Shown here one piece after another: positions 1 through 5,874 of a stretch of DNA of 20,234 nucleotides. The DNA is from JAVBKV01 sp031553885 (GTDB lineage: Bacteria; Bacteroidota; Bacteroidia; Bacteroidales; Azobacteroidaceae), in NCBI GenBank assembly GCA_031553885.1, contig JAVBKV010000076.1, forward strand, positions 1-20,234. Direction: 5' to 3'. Both the position numbers and the translations under genes were made by a program. Each line of letters opens with the position of its first letter. Position 1 is the first letter of the stretch. A model generated the notes under the pieces. The model searched no databases. It saw only the letters and a program-made list of their open reading frames with translations, and was not told where the DNA came from.

Positions 1-74
1 TAAAATCATGAAAATAGAGTAACAGAAATGGGCGAATACAAAAATTTACCCAAAATCGGAGTAGGATCCCGCTA

Positions 75-117
75 AAATAAAAAAACTGCCGAAGATTGTT
101 CTTATTTCGACAGTTTT
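75..117 (-). terminator. Intrinsic terminator of the mrp block
   Basis: Read on the minus strand, a 12-bp stem (arms 106-117 and 82-93, one G-U pair, 12-nt loop) is followed at once by a run of seven T (79-85) and more T-rich sequence. On the plus strand the same arms carry a C-A mismatch, so the structure favours minus-strand transcription. It lies downstream of mrp and the mini-ORF and overlaps the mini-ORF stop codon. It is the only textbook terminator I see in the window. Confidence 0.8.
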
Positions 118-220
118 ATGCGAATTTACTGAATGTCCCTAAATAGTTTTCAAACTTTTCATTTTGAGCACCTGCACTTACCCATAAGCACAAACCTAAG
201 ATAAACAGGATGATTCTCAT
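116..220 (-). CDS. Putative 34-aa secreted mini-protein (or gene remnant)
   Basis: An ATG-initiated reading frame of 34 codons lies 25 bp beyond the mrp stop. It starts MRIILFILGLCLWVSAGA, a good signal peptide with a short basic start, a hydrophobic core and Ala-x-Ala before a Gln. After likely cleavage only about 16 residues remain (QNEKFENYL then GTFSKFA). The stop codon sits in the first bases of the terminator stem, so the frame fills the space between mrp and the terminator. No family is recognised. It could be a real tiny exported peptide or the intact start of a longer exported protein cut off by deletion. No continuation of the frame past the stop looks coding. A secretion-like leader this complete is unlikely by chance, but the mature part is too short to judge. 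Confidence 0.4.
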   Translation of the reverse strand: MRIILFILGLCLWVSAGAQNEKFENYLGTFSKFA

Positions 221-245
221 AAGATTATCTGATTAAAGTAAATAA

Positions 246-1355
246 TTATCCTTTTCGTACTTCTACTCGTTTGCTTGCAGCCAGGTGTTCGTTCCGGTAG
301 TTGACCTGTTCTACTACATTTTCTGCCAGTTGGATGAAGGCCTTACCTGTAATACTATTCTCTTCCAAAACAACAGGAGTCCCGTTGTCTCCTCCTTCCC
401 GGATGCTTTGTACAATAGGAATCTGACCCAGTAAGGGTACATTTAATTCTTCCGCCAGGCGTTTACAGCCTTCTTTTCCGAATATGTAATATTTGTTTTC
501 CGGTAATTCAGCCGGGGTGAACCAGGCCATGTTTTCGACCAATCCCAGTACCGGTACGTTGATTTTTTCTCCGGTAAACATGCTGATTCCTTTACGGGCA
601 TCGGCCAGGGCAACTTCCTGTGGCGTGCTGACGACAAGAACTCCTGTGACAGCCAATGTTTGGACCAGGGTAAGATGGATGTCGCTGGTGCCGGGAGGAA
701 GGTCCAGCAGAAAATAATCCAGTTCTCCCCAATGGGCATCGGCAATGAGTTGTTTGAGTGCGTTGCTGGCCATACTTCCCCGCCAGACCAGGGCATTGTC
801 TTTATCGACGAAAAAACCGATGGAAAGAATTTTTACACCGTAGTTTTCTGCGGGAATAATCAAGTCCCTGCCGTTGATGTGTTCCAGGACCGGGCGGGCA
901 TCTTCCAGATCGAACATTTTAGGAATGGATGGTCCGTAAATGTCTGCGTCTAAAAGTCCTACATTATATCCTAATTGTGCTAAAGCCACTGCTAAATTAG
1001 CAGAAACGGTACTCTTTCCAACTCCTCCTTTTCCGGAAGAAACAGCAATGATATTCTTGACCTGGGGCAATAACTTTTCCGGCTCCGGACGAGCCACTTG
1101 CTTGGCTTTTGCTTCAATATTTCCTTTGATATCAACTTCTTCGCCGATATAGGTTAGAATAGCCGACTCTGCAGCTTTGATGACTGATTTGATAAATGGG
1201 TCGTTCGGCTTTTCAAATAAAATAGAAAAGCTGACCCGGTTGCCATTGATGTGTATATCATCTTCTACCATACCCATTTCGACAATACTTTTGCCGGTAC
1301 CCGGGTAACGGACTTTTTCCAATGCTTCGATGATTAATTTAGGATATAAAGCCAT
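246..1355 (-). CDS. mrp: Mrp/NBP35-family ATP-binding protein (ApbC-like)
   Basis: A 369-aa cytoplasmic P-loop ATPase of the Mrp/NBP35/ApbC family, thought to carry or deliver iron-sulfur clusters to apoproteins. Residues 1-90 form a MIP18/DUF59-type domain. The deviant Walker A motif GKGGVGKST is at 108-116, followed by the switch region DADIYGPSIP near 136-145 and a LDLPPGTSD motif further on. The length matches two-domain Mrp proteins. The whole protein contains a single cysteine (in FGKEGCKRL), so the CxxC that binds a bridging cluster in E. coli Mrp/ApbC is absent; here the stretch after ENMAWF reads TPAELPENKYY. From memory this is usual in Bacteroidales, so its cluster-carrier role is less certain than the name implies. 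The gene starts 15 bp after the small membrane protein gene and is the last long gene of the minus-strand block. Confidence 0.93.
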   Translation of the reverse strand: MALYPKLIIEALEKVRYPGTGKSIVEMGMVEDDIHINGNRVSFSILFEKPNDPFIKSVIKAAESAILTYIGEEVDIKGNIEAKAKQVARPEPEKLLPQVKNIIAVSSGKGGVGKSTVSANLAVALAQLGYNVGLLDADIYGPSIPKMFDLEDARPVLEHINGRDLIIPAENYGVKILSIGFFVDKDNALVWRGSMASNALKQLIADAHWGELDYFLLDLPPGTSDIHLTLVQTLAVTGVLVVSTPQEVALADARKGISMFTGEKINVPVLGLVENMAWFTPAELPENKYYIFGKEGCKRLAEELNVPLLGQIPIVQSIREGGDNGTPVVLEENSITGKAFIQLAENVVEQVNYRNEHLAASKRVEVRKG

Positions 1356-1370
1356 GATGTATTTTTGAAA

Positions 1371-1709
1371 TTAAAAAGAAAAAATCATAAGAAAACAACC
1401 TCCCATAATTGCTAATGGAATAAAAAGTGCAATAACTAATCCTAAACCGAATTTACGTCTGCCTTTGGCATAAAAGAAAACAATCAGACCCAGAAACAGA
1501 ATAATACAAACAGGCAACAACCAACCCGAAATCCGGCCCGGATAATTCATCATGGCAACAAATATTACCAATTCATAAAGCAACCCTAAGCCTAGACCCT
1601 TGAATACCTCAGAAATCTTATTGTTTCTATCTTCCTTATTATATTCAAAGTTCTCCGGTTCTTTTCGATCTGTTTTTTCCCTGTTATCTTTTTTTTCGTT
1701 GTCTTCCAT
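1371..1709 (-). CDS. Small membrane protein, unknown function
   Basis: A 112-aa protein starting at the ATG at 1709; a TTG four codons upstream is in frame but less likely. The first ~30 residues are strongly charged (MEDNEKKDNREKTDRKEPEN), followed by about three hydrophobic segments: GLGLLYELVIFVAM, WLLPVCIILFLGLIVFFYA, and LGLVIALFIPLAIMGGCFLMIF. A basic loop (KGRRK) separates the last two, so a three-helix inner-membrane protein with a cytoplasmic acidic/basic tail is likely. I do not recognise a family. The stop is 15 bp from the mrp start, so the two are probably co-transcribed. The 5' side is separated from the Lgt-like gene by 83 bp holding a hairpin, so it may not belong functionally to the cassette. 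Confidence 0.75.
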   Translation of the reverse strand: MEDNEKKDNREKTDRKEPENFEYNKEDRNNKISEVFKGLGLGLLYELVIFVAMMNYPGRISGWLLPVCIILFLGLIVFFYAKGRRKFGLGLVIALFIPLAIMGGCFLMIFSF

Positions 1710-1733
1710 AACAAAACTCAATCTATAGGCGCG

Positions 1734-1743
1734 TCAGCGCTGA
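1734..1743. repeat. 10-bp perfect palindrome TCAGCGCTGA
   Basis: A perfect 10-bp palindrome in the 83-bp gap before the small membrane protein gene, about 25 bp upstream of its ATG and flanked by GC-rich sequence unlike the surrounding AT-rich spacer. It could be an operator half of the neighbouring hairpin region or chance. There is no family assignment. Confidence 0.3.
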
Positions 1744-1754
1744 AATCTCTGTTG

Positions 1755-1794
1755 GAGGGCGTGTTAAAGATCTCTTAGCTTTTAACACACCCTC
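1755..1794 (-). terminator. Long hairpin overlapping the stop of the Lgt-like gene
   Basis: Fourteen-bp arms (1781-1794 and 1755-1768) with a 12-nt loop. On the minus strand they pair completely with one G-U pair; on the plus strand there is a C-A mismatch. The first two bases of the arm belong to the Lgt-like stop codon (1793-1795). No T-run follows, so it may be a weak or factor-assisted terminator, or an RNA-stabilising hairpin that separates expression of the four-gene cassette from the downstream membrane protein and mrp. Confidence 0.55.
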
Positions 1795-2560
1795 AATTAT
1801 GAATAGATGCAACAATCATCCGTTTCATGGTTATTGCGAGGTATATCAGTACAAAAATAGTAATAATCTGGAAATATGTCAAGTGAAACCAGCCGATTCG
1901 TTCTGTCCGGATGAATTCAATGAAAAAACGAAAAATAAAATAGGCGATCATCAGAAAGTAAAAAAGAAATCCGGGAGCTACGGCTTTCTTTTTAAATCCG
2001 AATTGAATAACAAAAAACATCATCAACATAAAAGCCGATTCATAAAGCTGGGTAGGGTGTCGGGGGATCCCGTCTCCGAAATCGACAGCCCAGGGAAGAT
2101 TGGAGGGTTTTCCATAGCAACAGCCCTCGAAAAAGCAGCCCAATCGTCCGATGCAAACGCCGAGAGCAATGGCCGGGGCAAACAAATTGCCTCGCCGGCC
2201 TTGAATGTTCAGGAGTTTTTTGGTAACCCAAACGCCCAGGGTCCCACCGATCAGTCCTCCGATAATCGTGCGCCCGGAAAACAGGAAAAACAATAAGTCA
2301 TTGGCTGATGCAAGCCGGTCGGTATTCAGTAATAATTCCAGTAATTTCGCTCCGATAGTTGATCCTATGAATGCTCCGATGACGATCATATACGATTTTT
2401 CGTTGTTTTGATGGCACTTCCGGGCTTCCCGCAGGTAGATCAGCAGTCCTGCTATCATTCCCAGGATTACAAAGAACGTATAGGTTGAAAATTCAATATC
2501 TCCGATCTGGAATAAAACCGGTTTGATTCCCCAATGACTGTCAGCAGGATGGGTATTCAT
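1793..2560 (-). CDS. Divergent Lgt-like (prolipoprotein diacylglyceryl transferase family) membrane protein
   Basis: A 255-aa polytopic membrane protein with the Lgt fold. Conserved parts by alignment from memory to E. coli Lgt: IGGLIGG (100-106), GRLG at 138-141 with R139 equivalent to R143, PRHPTQLYE at 166-174, and FRFFIEF at 210-216 with R211 and E215 matching R239 and E243. Differences: the catalytic-region His (E. coli H103) is Ile100, the signature Asn (N146) is Cys142, and the following residues read EGCCYG with a Cys pair at 147-148. A classical Lgt has none of these. The protein may use another acceptor or a phospholipid headgroup in another reaction, so I withhold the symbol lgt. 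Its start lies 20 bp inside the DUF4395 gene, which implies translational coupling. It could still be the housekeeping Lgt of this strain; searching the genome for a second, canonical lgt would settle that. Confidence 0.85.
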   Translation of the reverse strand: MNTHPADSHWGIKPVLFQIGDIEFSTYTFFVILGMIAGLLIYLREARKCHQNNEKSYMIVIGAFIGSTIGAKLLELLLNTDRLASANDLLFFLFSGRTIIGGLIGGTLGVWVTKKLLNIQGRRGNLFAPAIALGVCIGRLGCFFEGCCYGKPSNLPWAVDFGDGIPRHPTQLYESAFMLMMFFVIQFGFKKKAVAPGFLFYFLMIAYFIFRFFIEFIRTERIGWFHLTYFQIITIFVLIYLAITMKRMIVASIHN

Positions 2561-3002
2561 TCTTATTCTTTTTACTGACGCAACAAGTACCGTTTGCCAG
2601 GCAATTGTACAATTTGGCTGCAGGACAGAATCCTACAGCAGAAATGGTTTTCAAAACGGCCAGTCCCAGAACGGCATACCAGGCTCCGTTGTTATCGAAT
2701 AAACAGACCGTCAGCAGGCATAGCGTAGAAAGGATAAAACCCAGTACGTGAGCGAAGAACAGAGCATGTTGATCGACCATGACATCTTCCGACTTTTTTA
2801 TCTTGTTGATAGTCATTGAATACAGCCAAATCAGGGGCGCTTTTTTTATTTTCAGAATTGCAGAAAAGAGAAGAATCAGGCAAACGACGGCTAATAATAC
2901 CTTGGAATGTAAGAAAAAGGACAACCAGACCAGGACAGAAATACTATACCGGCAAAAAATAAACGCAGCGTTGGAAATTGAAACAGGTTTGAAACTTGCC
3001 AT
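2541..3002 (-). CDS. DUF4395 family membrane protein
   Basis: A 153-aa protein with a short N-terminal FKPVSISNAAFIFCRYSI stretch and four hydrophobic segments (about 20-31, 36-50, 80-101, 107-123), ending in a Cys-rich tail: FCPAAKLYNC at 125-134, then GTCC at 138-141 and a C-terminal Cys153. The CPAAKLYNC motif is typical of DUF4395, an integral membrane family of unknown function found widely in bacteria. The conserved cysteines suggest thiol redox chemistry or metal binding, which is inference. The gene begins 2 bp after the ICMT-like stop and overlaps the Lgt-like start by 20 bp, so it is firmly within the cassette. Confidence 0.8.
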   Translation of the reverse strand: MASFKPVSISNAAFIFCRYSISVLVWLSFFLHSKVLLAVVCLILLFSAILKIKKAPLIWLYSMTINKIKKSEDVMVDQHALFFAHVLGFILSTLCLLTVCLFDNNGAWYAVLGLAVLKTISAVGFCPAAKLYNCLANGTCCVSKKNKNEYPSC

Positions 3003-3004
3003 AT

Positions 3005-3631
3005 TTAAAAGAGTTTCGGGAAAAACATCCCGGTTTGTTTTTTATAGTCTGTATATTCGGAAAACTCAGATGTTAACAGGCGTTCTTCCTGTCTCGCCCG
3101 GTAATACATCATGGGGACAAAAATAAAAAAAACCGATAAAAGGGAGAAATAACCGGCATAAATAAGACTGCCTCCGATAAACATCCAGATCAGGGATGCA
3201 TAGAGTGGGTGCCGTACCCACCGGTAAACCCCGGATTGAACCAATGTGTGATGATGATAAATGGTTACCTGGTTCGCCCAGTTTTGTTTCAGAGTCATTC
3301 TTCCTTTGATATTGAAAAAACAACCGAGGACCAGTAATGAAGTTCCACTCAATTGAAGAATATAAAAGACTGCGGGTGATGGAATCTGAATCTTCCCGGC
3401 TGCTGGTTTTAACAGCAGGAAATAAAGGAAAAAATAAAGAAACATACTGCCGGTTTCTACCCAGCTGTTTACTTTGCGTTTGTTGTTGTCCAGACGGTGA
3501 TATTGCTCAAAATCCAGGATGATTGCGGTGATTACCAGGATTGTACAAATACCAGCAACAGCATTAGAAATCAGAAAAACGGGATCACTGTTTTCCAGTT
3601 TTAGTGCTGGTATATCTATAATCAGATTCAT
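3005..3631 (-). CDS. ICMT/PEMT-like integral membrane methyltransferase
   Basis: A 208-aa membrane protein with about five hydrophobic helices and the C-terminal signature of the isoprenylcysteine carboxyl methyltransferase / phospholipid methyltransferase superfamily. This comprises GVYRWVRHPLY at 134-144, then ARQEERLLTSEFSEYTDYKKQ at 179-199, with the paired Glu and the F-x-x-Y-x-x-Y spacing that bind S-adenosylmethionine and shape the active site. Bacterial members methylate lipids or small lipophilic acceptors, and the actual substrate is rarely known. An unusual YHHHTL sits at 125-130. The start overlaps the radical SAM stop (ATGA), so the two are translationally coupled. By context it may methylate the product or a precursor handled by the radical SAM enzyme. 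Loss of the RHPLY core would argue against this assignment; it is intact. Confidence 0.85.
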   Translation of the reverse strand: MNLIIDIPALKLENSDPVFLISNAVAGICTILVITAIILDFEQYHRLDNNKRKVNSWVETGSMFLYFFLYFLLLKPAAGKIQIPSPAVFYILQLSGTSLLVLGCFFNIKGRMTLKQNWANQVTIYHHHTLVQSGVYRWVRHPLYASLIWMFIGGSLIYAGYFSLLSVFFIFVPMMYYRARQEERLLTSEFSEYTDYKKQTGMFFPKLF

Positions 3632-4995
3632 TTTCTATTTCTATGCAAAAGATTAAATGTAGAAAACGGAATCTTTTTTAAATCAGGAGTAATAATATGT
3701 ACACATTCTTTCTGCGCCGATTTAATGTCAAAATTATAAGCATCTGCAAAGGAGGTAATGCTGATCCGGAACGTATTGTCTGTCACATAATTGATTTTTT
3801 CCTCTTCTGACTTGAACAGGTAATCGGCAGGAATGTATTTGGTTATGTCCTTGAATAGTCCCATTACATTGCAACAACATTTGGAAAAGGCGCTTTTAGC
3901 CATTTCTTTCAGAAAATCTTCCGGGTCGAATTTGAAGGTGTTCTGAACAAACGGAAGGTATTTTTGCATGTCCAGGTTCCGGGTCAGGGGTACAAAAGAG
4001 AGGTCTTTTTCGCGATATAAATAAGTAATGGCTACCCGGTCTACATTGCAGGGCAGGGGGATGAAATCGGATTTCAGCAAGAGGCCTGAAGTTTGTTCTT
4101 CGATTTTCCGGATTACGGAAGTAACAGTCAGCCGTTGATTGGTATTTATTTCCGGAAGTCTCCCAAAATAAGCCACCGGCTGAAAATTGATTCCCCGGAC
4201 ACATCGTGTAGAAAGCCCGAACTCGATTATTTTTCCGATCTGATCGTCGTTGATTCCTGTTTCAAGTGTCGACACCAACGTAACCGGAATGTTACGTTCA
4301 TTCAGATTCCGGATCGCTTTTAGTTTTACTTCTATCAAATCTTTTCCACGGAAATAACGGTAAGCCTTATCTTCCGGTCCGTCGAATTGGAGGTATACTT
4401 CAAATTTACCTTTGAAACGACTGAGTTGATCGGCGAAATCCGGATCTTCAGCAATTTTCAAACCGTTGGTATTCAGCATTACATAGCCGATGTTTTTAGT
4501 ACGGGCCAGTTCAATCATCGGAAGAATATCAGGATGTAATGTAGGCTCACCGCCGCTGATTTGCAAAATATCGCATTTTCCTCTTTCGGAAGCTACGTAG
4601 AAATCGAGCATTTTTTCAAAAGAGTCCATGTCTAAATATTCCGGTGATCCGCTTTCTGCAAAGCAGACCGGACAATGCAGGTTACAGTCCGATGTTACCT
4701 CAATGACTCCGATACAGGTATGCTGCTCATGTTCAGGACAAAGTCCGCAACCATAGGGGCAATTGTATTTTTGCTCTGTTTGAAAATCGAAAACATTTCC
4801 GGGTTTATCGTACAACTTCCGTCGATGATAGTATGCTGCATCTTCTTCTAATAATTCACGGGTCTCCCCATGTTGCGGACAATGTTTCAGGACATAGATC
4901 GAATTGTCTTTTTCTATGATTTTTGCATCTGTTCTTTTTTTACATTGCGGACAAATGCTGATGGTGTGCTCGATGTATTTATAATCTCTTATCAT
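3628..4995 (-). CDS. Radical SAM protein of the tetraether-lipid-synthase (Tes/MJ0619) family
   Basis: A 455-aa enzyme. The radical SAM cluster motif CNLHCPVC is at 104-111 (C104, C108, C111), followed by SGGEPTLHP at 147-155. Upstream is an N-terminal Cys module (CPQC 15-18 and CPQHGE 39-44) and a second set (CPYGCGLC 79-86, C94), and C316 and a CCC at 373-375 lie further on. The C-terminus ends ECVHIITPDLKKIPFS at 430-445, then TFN. This N-terminal zinc/iron finger, CxxGCGLC and CVHxxTPD ending is characteristic of the family containing MJ0619/Tes, which joins archaeal lipid tails by carbon-carbon bonds; related bacterial enzymes have been linked to membrane-spanning lipids. Where I recall IPFC in relatives, this protein has IPFS. 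The substrate here is unknown. The gene starts 11 bp after trmB and overlaps the ICMT-like gene. Confidence 0.85.
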   Translation of the reverse strand: MIRDYKYIEHTISICPQCKKRTDAKIIEKDNSIYVLKHCPQHGETRELLEEDAAYYHRRKLYDKPGNVFDFQTEQKYNCPYGCGLCPEHEQHTCIGVIEVTSDCNLHCPVCFAESGSPEYLDMDSFEKMLDFYVASERGKCDILQISGGEPTLHPDILPMIELARTKNIGYVMLNTNGLKIAEDPDFADQLSRFKGKFEVYLQFDGPEDKAYRYFRGKDLIEVKLKAIRNLNERNIPVTLVSTLETGINDDQIGKIIEFGLSTRCVRGINFQPVAYFGRLPEINTNQRLTVTSVIRKIEEQTSGLLLKSDFIPLPCNVDRVAITYLYREKDLSFVPLTRNLDMQKYLPFVQNTFKFDPEDFLKEMAKSAFSKCCCNVMGLFKDITKYIPADYLFKSEEEKINYVTDNTFRISITSFADAYNFDIKSAQKECVHIITPDLKKIPFSTFNLLHRNRK

Positions 4996-5006
4996 CAGAA
5001 ATAAAG

Positions 5007-5765
5007 TTATATGGAAGATTGTTGTGCGCTTCTTTTTCCCCGGTTGAAACTCCGGTAACTATCGAATTCGATATCAATTTCCGGTTCAGTATATGTTTCG
5101 CGGGGTTCGCAGATAAATTTGATGTATTTGATTGCCAGTCCCCGGTCCAGCCATTGCTGTTCATAAAAGGTCTGGATAGAAAGAATCTCGTTTGCCAGTT
5201 GGCTGTTGTACAGGTCGTCTGTTTCGACCAATACAGGAAACTGATTGCTTTTGATCATTTCGCAGGTGTAAGTGTACATGAAGTTGCTGTCTGTTTTCAG
5301 GTGAATGATTCCTTCCCGGTTCAGGATTTGCCGGTACATTTTCATGAAACGGGTGGACGTCATCCGTTTGTTGACTTTATTCATTTGCGGGTCGGGAAAA
5401 GTAATCCAGATTTCCGAAATTTCATCCGGAGCAAAAAAGTAGTTGATTAATTCAATGTGGGTCCGTAAGAAAGCTACGTTCTTCATGCCTTCATTCAGGG
5501 CTTGTTTGGCTCCCGTCCACATTCGCGCTCCTTTGATATCGATTCCTATGAAATTCTTTTCAGGAAATAATTTCCCCAGTCCTACGGTATATTCCCCTTT
5601 CCCGCAACCCAATTCCAGTACGATCGGATGGTTGTTCCGGAAAAATAATTCGTTCCACTTTCCCTTCATTTCAAATCCTTTTTCCTGCAAGGCAGCAAAC
5701 GGATATTGAAACACATGAGGATAGCTGCTCATATCTTCGAATTTCTGTAATTTATTTTTTCCCAC
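5007..5765 (-). CDS. trmB: tRNA (guanine-N7)-methyltransferase TrmB
   Basis: A 252-aa SAM-dependent enzyme that forms m7G46 in tRNA variable loops. The SAM-binding motif LELGCGKGEY is near residues 50-59, followed by GIDIKGARMWTG, and the family signature appears as ITFPDPQ near 121-127, with HLKTDSNFMYTYT after it. I place the start at the GTG at 5765, giving V/M-GKNKLQKFEDM, which matches the N-terminus I recall for Bacteroidales TrmB. A TTG further upstream lies inside the -7 promoter box and cannot be translated. The C-terminal part (YEQQWLDRGLAIKYIKF) is also family-typical, followed by a ~30-residue extension. It is the first gene of the minus-strand block, and the radical SAM gene follows after 11 bp. 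Confidence 0.93.
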   Translation of the reverse strand: MGKNKLQKFEDMSSYPHVFQYPFAALQEKGFEMKGKWNELFFRNNHPIVLELGCGKGEYTVGLGKLFPEKNFIGIDIKGARMWTGAKQALNEGMKNVAFLRTHIELINYFFAPDEISEIWITFPDPQMNKVNKRMTSTRFMKMYRQILNREGIIHLKTDSNFMYTYTCEMIKSNQFPVLVETDDLYNSQLANEILSIQTFYEQQWLDRGLAIKYIKFICEPRETYTEPEIDIEFDSYRSFNRGKRSAQQSSI

Positions 5766-5789
5766 TTTTATTATCTTTTTTTTAGATTG

Positions 5790-5797
5790 CAAAGATA
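5790..5797 (-). promoter_or_regulatory. -7 promoter element for trmB and the cassette
   Basis: The minus strand reads TATCTTTG, an exact match to the Bacteroidetes -7 consensus TAnnTTTG. The expected transcript start is about 5783, giving a leader of roughly 18 nt before the GTG start of trmB. No clear TTTG is seen at -33. Confidence 0.7.
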
Positions 5798-5818
5798 GGG
5801 AATGAATTATTTAATGCA

Positions 5819-5826
5819 TACATTTG
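5819..5826 (+). promoter_or_regulatory. -7 promoter element for the exported protein
   Basis: TACATTTG matches TAnnTTTG exactly. It is 49 bp upstream of the ATG at 5875 and diverges from the trmB promoter with 21 bp between the two boxes, so the two promoters probably compete or share control. No good -33 TTTG is present. Confidence 0.6.
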
Positions 5827-5874
5827 CGGACTAACTTTTTATATCGTTTTTTAGATAAATTTATTTATTATCGT

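Noticed and set aside
4..75. Short plus-strand frame (23 codons) ending in a stop at 73-75, possibly the end of an upstream gene
   Set aside because: It is closed by a stop at 1-3 in the same frame, has no start context, and the downstream hairpin pairs better for the minus strand. Too short to support a gene.
1799..2296. Plus-strand open frame of 165 codons opposite the Lgt-like gene
   Set aside because: Composition is low in hydrophobic residues and has no motif, while the minus strand encodes a clear membrane protein with conserved residues. It is an antisense shadow.
1793..2560. Naming this gene lgt outright
   Set aside because: The His and Asn positions of classical Lgt are changed and the context is a radical SAM cassette. 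The family is certain, the lipoprotein-modifying role is not.
3628..4995. Calling the radical SAM enzyme a pterin methyltransferase or a proven tetraether synthase
   Set aside because: Both functions have been assigned to archaeal relatives, but the substrate in this organism cannot be derived from motifs. Only the family is claimed.
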